In this document: positions 22,506-34,483 of the stretch, one piece after another
Layout of the letters: every line of letters starts with the position of its first letter
Position numbering within the stretch: the first letter of the stretch is position 1
Assembly (NCBI GenBank): GCA_963170055.1
Contig: CAUJGJ010000003.1
Span: 780,344 to 835,343 of the forward strand
From: Halisarca cf. caerulea
Taxonomy: Eukaryota > Porifera > Demospongiae > Chondrillida > Halisarcidae
Direction of reading: 5' to 3'
DNA length: 55,000 nucleotides
The notes under the pieces: generated by a model
Seen by the model: the letters and a program-made list of their open reading frames with translations, nothing else
What the model was told of the DNA's origin: nothing
Database searches by the model: none
Translations under genes and position numbers: made by a program

Positions 22506-23277
22506 CATGTGAGCATCGCCAGTATAAATTGCAGATTATGACCACCCTGGTGAAAATGCTTTTTTGACATATTTTGAAAGAAGCATTATCAGTGTGCTTA
22601 ATTTGTAAGTTTGAGCGCGATTCGCCCAGCCATCTTGGAGTAATGGTCCCGTTTCCTGACAGTCCTCGCCTTTGTTCTGGCGTAAGTATACGGAAATCTC
22701 GGATTTTATTGGAAACTATGGTCTGTCACGTGACATTTCTTTCAAGAGAAATGAAGTTTTTTTATCTTCTTCCAGTGATTTTCTTCCCTTTTGGACGTTT
22801 TACAACGCCTTTCTGACGTTCTTCAACTATCAACACCTTTTTCCTACTTAACGATTTAAATGGCACCCGTGCTTCACTAGAGAGATACTTTCCTGTTGTT
22901 TGTAGCCTCTTGGACGACTTTGGAGTATTCTCAGAAAGTTTAGGGACACCCAAACTAGGCGGTGAGAGTAAACAACAACCACTGAGTGATGCTGAAGATG
23001 AGAAAGTGGTTCCTTCTTCGATCGTATCCATTTCCACGAGTCACTGACGAAAAAGTGACGAATTCTGCTGGTAGAAGACAAATTTTACCCCATATACGCA
23101 CTGAGTCTCTTTCTTGGCGCTTAAAGTAAGCATGTGTTTTGGAGTGATTTAAAAGTGATTGCAACCTCAAAAGGCAAACTATGATAAAATTTTCCAATGC
23201 CAAACTTTGACAGCCATTTTCTCGAAAACACAAAGTGGTCATAATCTGCGATTTATACTGGCGACGCTCACACATGT
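22506..23277. mobile_element. 772-bp inverted-repeat element in the LINE
   Basis: Ends of about 42 bases pair with few mismatches: TGAGCATCGCCAGTATAAAT at 22511 with its near-complement at 23250-23270, running on through TTATGACCAC. Removing it joins the LINE frame as DDKVFNLLF, so the insertion point is clear. No target duplication longer than 2 bp is visible. Non-coding. Confidence 0.75.
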
Positions 23278-25120
23278 GTTTAATCTTCTGTTTTCTGATA
23301 TTCTTGACCATCATGCTCCAATCAAAAATTGGAATTATGTGAAGAAGCCTTCACTGTAACAGGAAGACAATGAGAAAGGAGATGGATCATAGAGACAGGC
23401 TGTTCAGATTCTACTGTCAGAATTCCTCACCTACATCATGGGACATCCACAAGGCTCATCAAAATTGTGTTGTATGGCTCCAGAGGAGGGCTGAAATAGA
23501 TTACTTTCAACAGCTTCTGCTTACGAAATCCCATCCATCATCCCTCTGGAACACTCTCAACATTGCAGGTTTCTCTTCTGTGTCCATTAACAACTGGTCT
23601 TCGTTTGCTTCTGATCATAACTCCATTGCAAACACTCCCAACAAACATGCACTTTGCTTCTGTAAGTTCAAATGACCTGACCCATACCATATCTGTCCCT
23701 ACTTTCTCTTCCTCTACAAACTCCCCTCCCACCTCTGTGCTCTCCCTTGCCAAAACTACCCCTGCTTGGTGTGAACAGGGTCTTTTCAACTTATCCCCAT
23801 GTTGCTCTTATTGCTCCTCGGTCTATCATCTCTTACCTGCTTTCTTCAATCGTCAACTGTTCCATTGCTTCTTTTTACTTTCCCACCCAGTGGAATGTGC
23901 TGCTATCAAACCACTCCACAAGAGTGGTGATCGTGCTGTGCCTTCGAACTATCATCTAATCTCCATCCTACCAGTGTCCAGTAAACTCTTATATAGAAAG
24001 GCTTGTTGACCTTTAGCTGTCTTGTTATCTTAACTCCAGCACTCTCCTCTTATACCTGGCTGGCTTTCACCCCTCCCAATCTACACCGACCCTCCTCCTT
24101 CACTGGTGTGACAAGTGGTACAAGGCCCTTGATAGCAAGACATTCATCAGTGTAGCCTTCCTAGACATCTCCAAGGCCTTTGACACTGTCAACCATGAAC
24201 TCATGCTATTTAACTTTCCACTCTTGGCCTCTCCACCTCTGCTGTCTCCTGGTTCCAATCTTATCTATATCTAACTGTTCCCACATCACTCACTTTGCTG
24301 AATCATGCTCTTCTCCTGGCTTTCCTCCCTCTGGTGTTCCTCAAGGCTCTATTATTGGTCCCACCCTCTTCTCCATCTTCACCAATGACCTTCTTTCTGT
24401 CCTTCCTCCAGATTCCACAGTTCTCCTTGCCGATGACACCACAATCTACATCATAAGTGAAAACATTATTGCTTTCATCCAGTCCTCTCTACAACTCTGC
24501 CTCGACCTCGCTCATCTTTGGCTGCAAGGAAATGGACTAAAGCTCAATGCCACCGGGACTGTAGCTTATCCACTCCAGCAATAAGGTGGTACACGTATGC
24601 TTACAACTGAAGGTTGAAAATACTCCAATAGTGCAGGTTCGTACTTTTAAATTTCTGGAAGTTGCAGTAAATGACACACTAACTTGGACTGACCACAAGT
24701 ACATGGTGTGCAAGAAAGTCTCTCACAGCCTTGTTCCCTTTTGTTCCCTTTTCTCAAGTCTTGTATCCTCCCTCACTTTGACTATTGTGATGTTGTCTGG
24801 TATGGATGTACCAAGTCTGATTCCGTTCACCTGGAGTCTTTGCTTAACTTTGCTTGCTCTACTGTTCTTGGTAGAAGTTAACACTCCTCTGCTGCTGCTC
24901 GCCATGAACTTCATCTTAGTACTCTCTCTTCCAGATAAAGGCTTGATCTTTCCCAGGTTGTTTTCTAATGCTTGTTTCCCAATCTTATCTCTTCTCTTCT
25001 CCACTCCACGTTCTTCCCATTACACCTTCTGCCCATTTCATATTTGTTCACTTATTCTGCATGTATTTTTGAATTTGAGGACAAATTAATTGCAATTGCA
25101 TGCTATGATTGACCTCTGAA

Positions 25121-26205
25121 TTCTTTTTCTCTGATTAATTTGTATCTATTAACACCATATGACATAATGTATGTTATGGCCAATAATATTATATGGTACA
25201 AGAAAAAATGGCAATCATAAGATTTGTGATCATTCCGCTGTCACAGGACATTTATAACAGCCCACAGCTGCTTGGGATTTGGGGCGTGCACATACAAAAT
25301 TTATGAACAACGTCACCAGAAACAGTAAACAACGTCACCACAAATTGTAAATACGTCATACAAAATGAGGACGTCACAGAAAGTGCTCTGTGTAAGCAGA
25401 TACCGCTGCTAGTGATGTCACAGCTCCGCATCATGAAACGTCATTAAACATGGCCGCTTTTCGATAGGCGAACAGAAACCAGCTTTTCCAGAGGAGAAAA
25501 CACCCTGCTACTTTCCCGTTTGCTTAACATTTCGATTCAAGATAGCCATGGCTATGGGAATTTGCTTAGCGAATAATGCCATAAGAAGGTAAGCGAAAGT
25601 AAATGTCGTATTTGTTTCCATTTTTTGCCGATTTGAGCACGGAAATGGTGTTTAATTCCAAATAAAAGGTTTTAACAAGGTTATAAGAGCAAACAACAAG
25701 CAAATTCATATAGTTCATATATTTAGCTAGCGATTGATGTAAATTTGGTGAAGCTTCAGTGTCATCTTCTCCTCCGGAAATGGCAATTTTTGTTTTTTAT
25801 CGAGAGTTTATGGCACCCTTGTTGTTCACTCAAACTTCTCTGTTTCTTACCTTTTCCTCTTCGGGTTTGCCTACCAATAATACTTGTTTACTTTCATGAA
25901 GTGTATTGCATAGCCCAATTCGTATTGGAGGCATAATATGCTATGGAAATTGGTCAAGTTTCGCGACGGCCATTTTACCGTTATAACCGAGGGCTGAAAT
26001 AAATACCCTGTGGTGGAAGGCCCTATTGCCTTCTGAAGTGCATCAAACATAGCCTGGACAGCACTTTACTGGATTATATGTGACATTTACACAAAAGACG
26101 AGAATAGATTGAAAACTAATAAAGAATCTTTGAAGCAATTTTTGTGCTTGCGCTAATTTTTCTTGTAGATTCAGCTTTTGAGTTAAATACCATAGCTTTG
26201 GTAGA
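25121..26205. other. inserted block, unrecognised
   Basis: Contains several ACGTCA words near 25310-25380 and GGCTGAAATAAATACCCTG near 25992, possibly LINE 3' sequence. No gene or clear element boundary. Confidence 0.3.
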
Positions 26206-26600
26206 AATGTACTAACCACGAAAATCTGAGACGAAACATCGTTGTTTTGCCAATGTGCTATAAGGCCTTTTCTGGGAATTCCACCCTTCATCAGTAGCAC
26301 TGGGCAGAGCAGTAACGGATGTTCCTTGGAAACCTCCCATCACGGGATTGGTCAAGGAAAATCCAAAACCGCTAGATGGTATTAAACAGACATCTTCACC
26401 AAGCGCCTAGATTAACGCCAAGTACCGGTTTGTTAGCAGGTCTCAAATTTTCGTGGTTAGTACATTTCTATCTACCCTAGCTTTAGTTGGAGCTTTTTCA
26501 GAAGTTAAGAACAGAATTTTAGAATAGTCGCGTCTTTACGCGTTGAAGTCCTCTCTTCTTACTGTGAGAATTTTTTGCCACCGTGATGGTGCTTTTTATA
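26206..26600. mobile_element. foldback element, copy 1
   Basis: AAATGTACTAACCACGAAAA at 26206 pairs with TTTTCGTGGTTAGTACATTT at 26449. The stretch from about 26225 to 26600 is repeated, inverted, at 38998-39412 (shared words GAATTCCACCCTTCATCAG and GTTTCCTTGG-type flanks, with scattered differences). No coding frame. Confidence 0.65.
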
Positions 26601-27190
26601 GCAAAGCACAACTACACCCTTTGCTGATACCATAGCTTTGTTGTGTGTGCCGCTGCTTTGCTGGAGAGGGCACTATCATTGTTTATTTCAGGCTTTCTGC
26701 TGTTATTCTTGCTTTCTTTCACACTTTCTTGCTTCCTTCACACATGGGGAAGCTTTTTGCACCTGTTTAGTGAATATTAATTCGTCCATGAGGCGTGTTT
26801 GTGTAACATAATAAATATGGTGTATAATCGGGTAATCATTTGGCATTCACATTCTCCTTTTTGTTTCTCTTTTGTTTACTGGGTGTCTGTTGGAATAGCC
26901 GGTGGCTGAAGGCTCCCCAGTCAAAATAGGATACCCTGATACTCTGATACCTTGAAGGTTCAGAGGATTATGTGCACATAACATACAGCATTGGTTCCAT
27001 GTAGTATATGTATGCACACATCAGATATCAGTGGAATCTTTCCTTTTCTAATAGTAAGCTCAGAGGCTTACCAGTTAGTCAGGAAATCAGAGCATTGGAA
27101 AGAGGATGGACGGATGAGGAGTGAGTTCTGAGGTAGTCAACAGTTGATGATGTCTCCCAATGACCACATTGTGTTTACAATGATCCACAG
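26601..27190. other. intron; end of inserted block at 26954
   Basis: GATACCCTGATACTCTGATACC near 26930 looks like the simple-repeat tail of a CR1/L2-type LINE. The interrupted copy C of the tandem duplication resumes at 26955 for about 45 bases and then the intron is unique. Confidence 0.45.
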
Positions 27191-27292
27191 CTGTTCTTGC
27201 TCTGTATTCGACACTGCTGTGCAGTGAGGATGACCGGGTGCTGGAGGAAAGTGAGAGAATGACCAATGACACTCTAGTGAACAAGCTCCAAG
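27191..27292 (+). CDS. Roc-COR-like GTPase gene, 33-codon exon
   Basis: Acceptor TGATCCACAG at 27190, donor GTAATG at 27293. It has 2 nt, 33 codons and 1 nt, phase 1 at both ends. The peptide begins VLALYSTLLCSEDDRVLEES and ends LVNKLQ, predicted helical, family unknown. The next exon follows after an 86-bp intron. Confidence 0.65.
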
Positions 27293-27378
27293 GTAATGAG
27301 TTTGTGATGGATTCTTAAGATGTACATGTCTTGTCACTGACCTGCACTTTATGTACATGTTTTCTTACATGTGTACAG

Positions 27379-27558
27379 TTGTGGGGAGTCTGGTTATGAG
27401 GATGCTTGAGGACCCACTGTACCAGAACATTGAACCTGACCTCTCTGCACTCAAGGGCAGACAATGGACTGACTGGTACAGAGACCTGAATGACTTCATT
27501 GCAGGTCTACTGAAGCCATTCAATGCTGGAAGTCCTGGAGTAGTAGACAAATTGAGAG
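27379..27558 (+). CDS. Roc-COR-like GTPase gene, 59-codon exon
   Basis: Acceptor ATGTGTACAG at 27378 and donor GTTTGT at 27559. It has 2 nt, 59 codons and 1 nt, phase 1 at both ends. The peptide starts VGSLVMRMLEDPLYQ and includes WTDWYRDLNDFIAGLLKPF, an amphipathic helical pattern with no named family. The intron that follows is over 11 kb and contains the satellite domain. Confidence 0.65.
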
Positions 27559-27805
27559 GTTTGTACTGTGTCCACCACAACATTGCATCATTGTATTGGA
27601 GCTAGGTCATGTGTTATCATGCTCATCAATAACACTGCTAGTGAGGACAGGTTAACATGGAGGATGTAGGGAGACCCATTCAGAGTTGTCATCATATTTA
27701 GTTACTAGATGCAAACTAAGAGCTTCCAGATTCTTGTCCATAGTGAATTCTGAGTCACTGTCATCACCGAACTGACCAATTTCCTGTTATTGAATGTGCA
27801 TGTGT

Positions 27806-27815
27806 GTGTAAGTGT

Positions 27816-27851
<36 letters not shown>
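27806..27851. repeat. TG microsatellite
   Basis: Short TG tract just before the satellite domain. Confidence 0.9.
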
Positions 27852-27854
<3 letters not shown>

Positions 27855-27934
27855 AGAGATCCGTCTGATATAAAATTCCCTTACCTACCACGGTAGTTTT
27901 ATTGGAAAAATTTTTTGTAATCCTACTGTACACT

Positions 27935-28280
27935 ACATATACTACTGTTCCCTCTCAATACTGTACACTAGTCTACTGCTCCCTCTCTACACTGTACACT
28001 ATACTACTGCTCCTTCTCTATACTGTACACTATACTACTGCTCCCTCTCTACACTGTACACTATACTACTGCTCCCTCTCTATACTGTACACTATACTAC
28101 TGCTCCCTCTCTATACTGTACACTGTACTACTGCTCCCTCTCTATACTGTACACTGTACTACTGCTCCCTCTCTATACTGTACACTATACTACTGCTCCC
28201 TCTCTATACTGTACATTATACTACTGCTCCCTCTCTATACTGTACACTATACTACTGCTCCCTCTCTATACTGTACACTG
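27935..28280. repeat. 31-bp satellite (CTGCTCCCTCTCTATACTGT), block 1
   Basis: Units of 31 bp made of ACTATACTACTGCTCCCTCT plus CTATACTGTAC. Variants exchange TATA for TACA, and CTCC for TTCC. The array stops abruptly at a run of T that is the complement of a LINE poly(A) tail. Confidence 0.95.
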
Positions 28281-28939
28281 TTTTTTTTTTTACATACATT
28301 TTTTTTTACAGTATACAAGTTGTAATAATTGAGAAATTGTTGGTACAATCGTAATCAAACTGATGGTTAAATGCAAAATAGTAGGAGCATAAAACGTATG
28401 CTGTGGATCATTGGATAAATACAGCAAATCAAGAGTGAGTGACTACAGCTAACGATATCACACAGGATTAAAGGAAATTACATGCACAAATGATGATGAT
28501 GGGATACAGTCAGATTCTAGATTCATACGTGGCGAGCAGTAGGGAATCAGGGGTATTTGGAAATTTGGTGAATCGAGATTCTCGTATGCACATTATAGAC
28601 GATCGTAGCAAAGAAGTTTAGGTGGCATCTCAGCCATCGCATGCAGTGGGAGTAAGGTTGTTTTCTCTTCTCTGCTAGCATTGATGCAAGTCGTCTATAG
28701 AAGATGGTGGCTTCTTTTCCCATTCCACCTGATGTACTGAAAATTAGTGGAGTGAAAGATCCGTGATCGATTTCATTGATACGCTGTTCATTGGCCCGCT
28801 TCTTGATACGCTCATGTTGAGTATAGGACGAGGTAACAGGAGTGTTTCGATATGAAGGTGCGGTAGGGTTAAAAACCTTTACGTCAAAAAATGCACTTTG
28901 GTGTCTGGAACTCCAAAAACCTTTTGCCCGTACATCAAC

Positions 28940-29608
28940 TCAAGCGTGATCTTCAACATTTGCCGTGGCATACCTGGGGGTGAATCTGTCCACCGGCTGC
29001 AGTTCAGGCTCAATGCACACGTCTGGGCAAACTTCAGAGAGCAAAGTTGCTGTAATGTCCCTTAGTTCGTTATGCCTGTGTGTGGGGAATGCACCTTTTG
29101 GGCAACTCAAGGCATGTTCTACTGAAAAGGGAGCATTACAGGCACAAGACAGTGGAAGACGCTCTGGCAACCAGCCATATCTCAAAGCCACAGCATCCTT
29201 AAATTCACTTCGATGCAAAGCAAATCCATTTTTCTCTATTGGTGGTGCGGATAGCCATATAGAAGATCCCTTTTCCTTGGCAAACTCAACATTCCTTGCC
29301 AGACTTCTGCTAATCTCAAGGTTGGATGCCACTTCCTCTTGTCTTGCTCTTCTTTCCAATCTGGTGCTCAACTTTGCTTGTTTCACCTCTGTTGCCATCT
29401 CATCTGGAATTGTGTATACCTTCTCAAGGATGAGATTAACCAGAGAACTTGTGATGCCACGGGAGTTGGCGTACTGCTCATCTGACAACTCTGTAGGGTT
29501 GATTAATCCCATTCCACCAAGCCGACATGGAAGGGCTAGCAGTTTACGTTCAGCATCGGACACACCCTCACGACCAGTGAGAAAGGGAATCAATTTGTGT
29601 CTCATCAC
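28940..29608 (-). pseudogene. zinc-motif and endonuclease part of the LINE
   Basis: 222 codons in the same frame as the RT part. It contains SDAERKLLALPCRLGGMG, the CCHC motif and RHNELRDITATLLSEV. After the TGA near 28940 the frame goes on through VDVRAKGFW, AFFDVKVFNP and FSTSGGMG towards about 28560. Confidence 0.75.
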
Positions 29609-29611
29609 TTC

Positions 29612-30715
29612 CTAAAGGGGTTCCAACAAAGTGGAGATGTTGGGGATAGTCCTCATTGAGTACTGCCACCTGCTTATCAACCCATGAGTGACAGCTGCAT
29701 ATGCAGCATGGGGGTGTCTTCGTGCTACTGTACAGAGAATATCTAGTTCCTCCTTCCATTCAATGACTTTACTCTCTACAAACTTGTGACAGAATTCAGT
29801 GTCACCCAATGCCGCACCAAGATGCTTCCGTCCACTCATGGTGATGTTCACACCACTTTGGCCAAATAGAGAGGTTATCGTAGCATTGTCAGCATTCTCT
29901 TGTCTGATTATGAGCCATGTCTTCTTGGGGTTAGGGTAGTACCCATATCTTGGTCCCACTTCAAGTAGTTTCTCCCACCACTGATGAACATCATCAAGAG
30001 TGCCCCCAGCGGCAGCATCGTCTGCAAACCATATTTGATGAGTTTCCCCAAGTTCCTTTATAAGAGGGGTGATTCCGATAGCGAACATGGCCATGGCCAG
30101 GGGGTCACCCTGCATGACTCCTTCTCTTGACATCACAGTTTCATTCTGTACGTAGAGACTTGCGTCTTCTCTATACAGGTTGGTGAGCGTCACTGCAATG
30201 GAGGGGCATATTTTGTGACAATTAACAAGTGCTAGACGGCGATTCAGCAAGTTGAAAGCATTCTTGGCATCTACTAGGAGGGCTGCTTGAGTATCTTCAT
30301 TTTCAAGGATGGACTTCATGGCATGAACAGCGGCTTCACATCCCGCATCCTGTCCAGCACAGAGCTGGACAGAGCCGGCGACCTCAAGGACATCTGATTT
30401 GACAACAGATAAAATAGCCTTGCTTAATATTCTCCTTGATACCTCCCCAATGGCAATGGGGCGAACTCCCGGATGCTTGTCAATGGCGATCAATCTGGAG
30501 GCTGTGAGAGATGTGAGTCCCCTGGGATCAACATACTTTGTGCACAACTTCCTTGCTATGAGAGCGATGCTGTTACACAGACTACTAGAGTGGTGTTTGA
30601 ATGATGTACATAGTCTCCACCATCCACTTGCATCAATGCCAGATGGACCAGCAGCACCATTTGTACTTAGAGCAGCTCTCTTGATTGCTTCACCATCGAT
30701 GCGGTCGAATAGCAC
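29612..30715 (-). pseudogene. reverse transcriptase part of the LINE
   Basis: 367 codons from the first Met, covering fingers, palm and thumb, with the FADD catalytic pair intact. It ends at TAG, after which the same frame continues directly as EVMRHKLIPFLTGREG. Confidence 0.8.
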
Positions 30716-30741
30716 AGGGTGAAACTCTTTGCTTTCATCTT

Positions 30742-31026
30742 ACTGTACAGTATACTACTGCTCCCTCTCTATACTGTACAGTATACTACTGCTCCCTCTC
30801 TATACTGTACACTATACTACTGCTCCCTCTCTATACTGTACACTATACTACTGCTCCCTCTCTACACTGTACACTATACTACTGCTCCCTCTCTATATTG
30901 TACACTATACTACTGCTCCCTCTCTATACTGTACACTATACTACTGCTCCCTCTCTATACTGTACACTATACTACTGCTCCCTCTCTATACTGTACACTA
31001 TACTACTGCTCCCTCTCTACACTGTA
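30742..31026. repeat. 31-bp satellite, block 2
   Basis: Same unit and orientation as block 1. It resumes directly at the truncated 5' end of the LINE and stops at the TA target of the next element. Confidence 0.95.
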
Positions 31027-32554
31027 CGCAGGTATGTTATGTCCGATCTTGGACATAAACAAAAATGGCCGCCGTTATCGAAGAAGTGAAATCAATAGGT
31101 CTTTTTTCCATGTGCACGATTAGTGATGCCCAGAAAATGCTTTGTGTTATATCTTAAACATGTCTACTTAGTATCTGAATCTTTTAGATTATTGTGCAAG
31201 GTCTCAAAACGTCGTATAACCAGTTTTTTCTGACCGTACTTGAAAACATAAAAATCCAAAAACGCGGTGGTAGAAACTTAGGCTTTTGGACACAAAACTA
31301 GCCTCAAAAGAACACACAGGTACCGAACTTACTAAATCGAATTCAGGGTCTTCAGGCTCCACTGCATGGCTGTTATGTCCAAGGATTTATACAAAATTTG
31401 AGGGTGAGTAGTTACAATCCTTTGGACATAAAGCAAACGGTTCAACGTACAAAGACCCTGAATTCGATTCTAGGGGTTTGGTCCTTTGGGAACAATATCT
31501 CAAAGTTTCACGCTGAAAATCAGAGATTTCTACCACTGCGATTTTCGATGAGATTTTCTTGTGGAGCAAGCTGTCTTCCTTCAGGAAAGTCACGTGACAT
31601 CACATGCAATCCTACAAACAGTACACGAGTTGTGTTCGCGGTGACAACGGTTTTAGTGGAAAAGGTGGAAATGTAGATGGTGGCTTGTAAACCTTACAAA
31701 GTGGGTTTGAAGTAATCGTAGGATCAATATCTAGATTTTCACCACATACACTTTTGAAATTCTATTGCTTGACTGTTATTTGCAGCATTTTGTGGCTTTC
31801 CAGCCAAGACGAGAAATAGTGACGCATATATACAGTGGGCTCTGGTTTATCCGACGGCATTTGTTCCCCATAAATGTGTCGGATAAACCAGGTGTTGGAT
31901 AAATCAGCTAGAATTATGTTTAGTTTAGTGATGGGAGTTCACAATAAAGTGTCAGATAAATGAGATTTCTGGATAAACCAGTGTCGGATAAATCAGATGT
32001 GACTGTAATTCGAACAGAACAAGCAATCAAAAGTATACGCGGTTAAAATTTAGATTTACCTTTTAGAAATCAATCCTTACATTTCTGTAGTCATGACCGC
32101 CATCTACTGAGATCTCCGCCTTTCACGAAGAAATTTGCCTCATAAAAAGGCTTCTCTCAAGGCTAAATCAATCTTCGTGCATTATACCTTCAGCATACTA
32201 TCTTACGTATCCCCGTTATTGTAAACGAAGGAGTTCAGAAAACGTTGTCAACTTCTCTTGAAATCGGATTCTTCCCTGCCAAGATATCCTGTTCATACTT
32301 AAGTCGGTAAACCCCAAACCTGCCAAAGAAAGCGCTATTATCCATAATCAACGCTTAGAATTTCGCGAACGAAACGTGCTGTGGAGAATTTGGTAGGTAA
32401 CTCGATAGATAACCCTGCTTGTTGCGGAGCTTCCTAAGCTGATTCACGTTACTGGCACATGACCAACCCACGCAATTCAGTGATAATGAAATTCATAACG
32501 TGAAAACCACAAAGCGCTCGTGTTTTGGCTAGATTCGGACATAACATACCTGCG
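31027..32554. mobile_element. 1528-bp TA-flanked element (CGCAGGT ends)
   Basis: Inserted at a TA of the satellite, duplicated at 31025-31026 and 32555-32556. Inverted ends are identical over 20 bases (CGCAGGTATGTTATGTCCGA). Inside, stems pair again: ATCGAATTCAGGGTCTT near 31336 with AAGACCCTGAATTCGAT near 31453, and a longer pair around 31730 and 32015. An AAAATGGCCGCC word stands near the left end, as in the element at 4888, and GAAAATTTAG/TTTTCACC words are also shared, so they are relatives. Non-coding. It contains a nested MITE. Confidence 0.85.
31833..32005. mobile_element. 173-bp pogo/Tigger-like MITE, nested
   Basis: TA on both sides, with ends CAGTGGGCTCTGGTTTATCC and, complemented, CAGTCACATCTGATTTATCC. 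It contains several TCGGATAAA words. It sits inside the 31027-32554 element, which is itself inside the satellite. Confidence 0.85.
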
Positions 32555-32556
32555 TA

Positions 32557-34097
32557 CACTATACTACTGTTCCCTCTCCATACTGTACACTATACTACTG
32601 CTCCCTCTCTACACTGTACACTATGCTACTGCTCCCTCTCTATACTGTACACTATACTACTGCTTCCTCTCCATACTGTACACTACTGCTCCCTCTCTAT
32701 ACTGTACACTATACTACTGCTCCCTCTCTATACTGTACACTATACTACTGCTTCCTCTCTATATACTGTACACTGTACTACTGCTCCCTCTCTACACTTT
32801 ACACTATACTACTGCTTCCTCTCTATACTGTACACTATACTACTGCTTCCTCTTTATATACTGTACACTATAGTACTGCTCCCTCTCTCTATACTGTACA
32901 CTATACTACTGCTCCCTCTCTACACTGTACACTATACTACTGCTTCCTCTCTATACTGTACACTATACTACTGCTCCCTCCCTACACTGTACACTGTACT
33001 ACTGCTCCCTCTCTACACTGTACACTATACTACTGTTCCCTCTCCATACTGTACACTGTACTACTGCTCCCTCTCTACACTGTACATTATACTACTGCTC
33101 CCTCTCTATACTGTACACTATACTACTGCTTCCTCTCTATATACTGTACACTGTACTACTGCTCCCTCTCTACACTGTACACTATACTACTGCTCCCTCT
33201 CTACACTGTACACTATACTACTGCTCCCTCTCTATACTGTACACTATACTACTGCTCCCTCTCTATACTGTACACTATACTACTGCTTCCTCTCTATATA
33301 CTGTACACTGTACTACTGCTCCCTCTCTACACTTTACACTATACTACTGCTTCCTCTCTATACTGTACACTATACTACTGCTTCCTCTTTATATACTGTA
33401 CACTATAGTACTGCTCCCTCTCTTTATACTGTACACTATACTACTGCTCCCTCTCTACACTATACACTATACTACTGCTTCCTCTCTATACTGTACACTA
33501 TACTACTGCTCCCTCCCTACACTGTAAACTATACTACTGCTCCCTCTCTACACTGTACACTATACTACTGTTCCCTCTCCATACTGTACACTGTACTACT
33601 GCTCCCTCTCTACACTGTACACTATACTTCTGCTCCCTCTCTACACTGTAAACTATACTACTGCTCCCTCTCTATACTGTACACTATACTACTGCTTCCT
33701 CTCTATATACTGTACACTGTACTACTGCTCCCTCTCTATACTGTACACTATACTACTGCTCCCTCTCTACACTGTACACTATACTACTGCTTCCTCTCTA
33801 TACTGTACACTATACTACTGCTCCCTCCCTACACTGTACACTGTACTACTGCTCCCTCTCTACACTGTACACTATACTACTGTTCCCTCTCCATACTGTA
33901 CACTGTACTACTGCTCCCTCTCTACACTGTACACTATACTTCTGCTCCCTCTCTACACTGTACACTATACTACTGCTCCCTCTCTATACTGTACACTGTA
34001 CTACTGCTCCCTCTCTATACTGTACACTATACTACTGCTCCCTCTCTATACTGTACACTATACTACTGCTCCCTCTCTATACTGTACACTATACTAC
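32557..34097. repeat. 31-bp satellite, block 3
   Basis: About 50 units. Higher-order variants recur, such as the CTATATACTGTACACTGTAC insertion and the TTCC and CTATAGTAC forms, so groups of units have been copied together. All forward frames are nearly stop-free, which explains a 559-codon chance ORF. Confidence 0.95.
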
Positions 34098-34483
34098 TTT
34101 TTTTTATAGTATGTACACCTATGTATAGTATGTACACATACACATTATTATTAAATTCAATCAGTACAGTGTCACTCAACCAGTTACATCAACAACAGAA
34201 TTAATTATTGGCATAATAGTAAGAAATTATAGTGAATGCTGTGATTCTTTATTAAGTACAACAAATCAAAGGTGGTGTACAATACATGATAAATACAGAT
34301 GTCTAATTTAGATCTTTGATTCACAAGTGGCAAATAGGAGGGAATCAGGGACATTGGGAAATTGTCTAGCTCTAGATCCTCTGATGCACAAAATTGATGA
34401 TCGTAAAAGGCTGAAATTAAGCTGGCATCTCATCCATCTGATAGTGTCTGCATACGATTCATTTCTCTTGTTAGCCAGAAAGT
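34098..34483 (-). mobile_element. LINE 3'-end fragment, copy 1
   Basis: Minus-strand tail of the restriction-endonuclease LINE family. Its last residues read RCQLNFSLLRSSILCIRGSR, then 3' untranslated sequence and a poly(A) (T run at 34098-34105). GTACACTATACTAC stands on both sides, consistent with a target duplication of satellite sequence. Confidence 0.8.

Larger units (their letters stand above)
20856..25120 (+). mobile_element. degraded CR1/L2-like LINE with 2A-like motif
   Basis: Plus-strand LINE with many stops and frame breaks. In order: a 2A-like YGDVEEDPGP at 20991-21020, endonuclease fragments (VHFPGYCLF, FYRPPT, then VVVCGDFNIDLLDL near 21400), a linker with DHHAPIKNW near 23310, RT fragments (AFLDISKAFDTVNHEL near 24155; GVPQGSIIGP near 24330; VLLADDTTIY near 24425) and thumb sequence to about 25090. 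Its RT closely resembles that of the minus-strand LINE at 16.3-17.7 kb. It is interrupted by two DNA elements at 21671 and 22506. It sits in copy C of the tandem duplication, so it is younger than that duplication. Confidence 0.8.
28281..30741 (-). mobile_element. LINE with RT and restriction-like endonuclease, 5'-truncated
   Basis: Minus strand. RT: NGAAGPSGIDASGWWRLC, RPIAIGEVSRRIL, LLVDAKNAFNLLNRRL, REGVMQGDPLAMAM, then the catalytic QIWFADDAAAGG. Downstream are a CCHC zinc motif (CACNAPFSVEHALSC), RHNELRD and FFDVKVFNP, which fit a restriction-like (PD-D/ExK) endonuclease as in R2/NeSL-type elements. It lacks the part before the RT fingers. Two in-frame stops split an otherwise continuous frame: TAG at 29612 and TGA near 28940, where CGA would restore an Arg-Val-Asp-Val. 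The tail at 28281 is poly(A) on the minus strand. Satellite flanks it on both sides. Confidence 0.85.

Noticed and set aside
32525..34204. 559-codon ORF
   Set aside because: Satellite translation. It overlaps other equally open frames and ends in LINE tail sequence.
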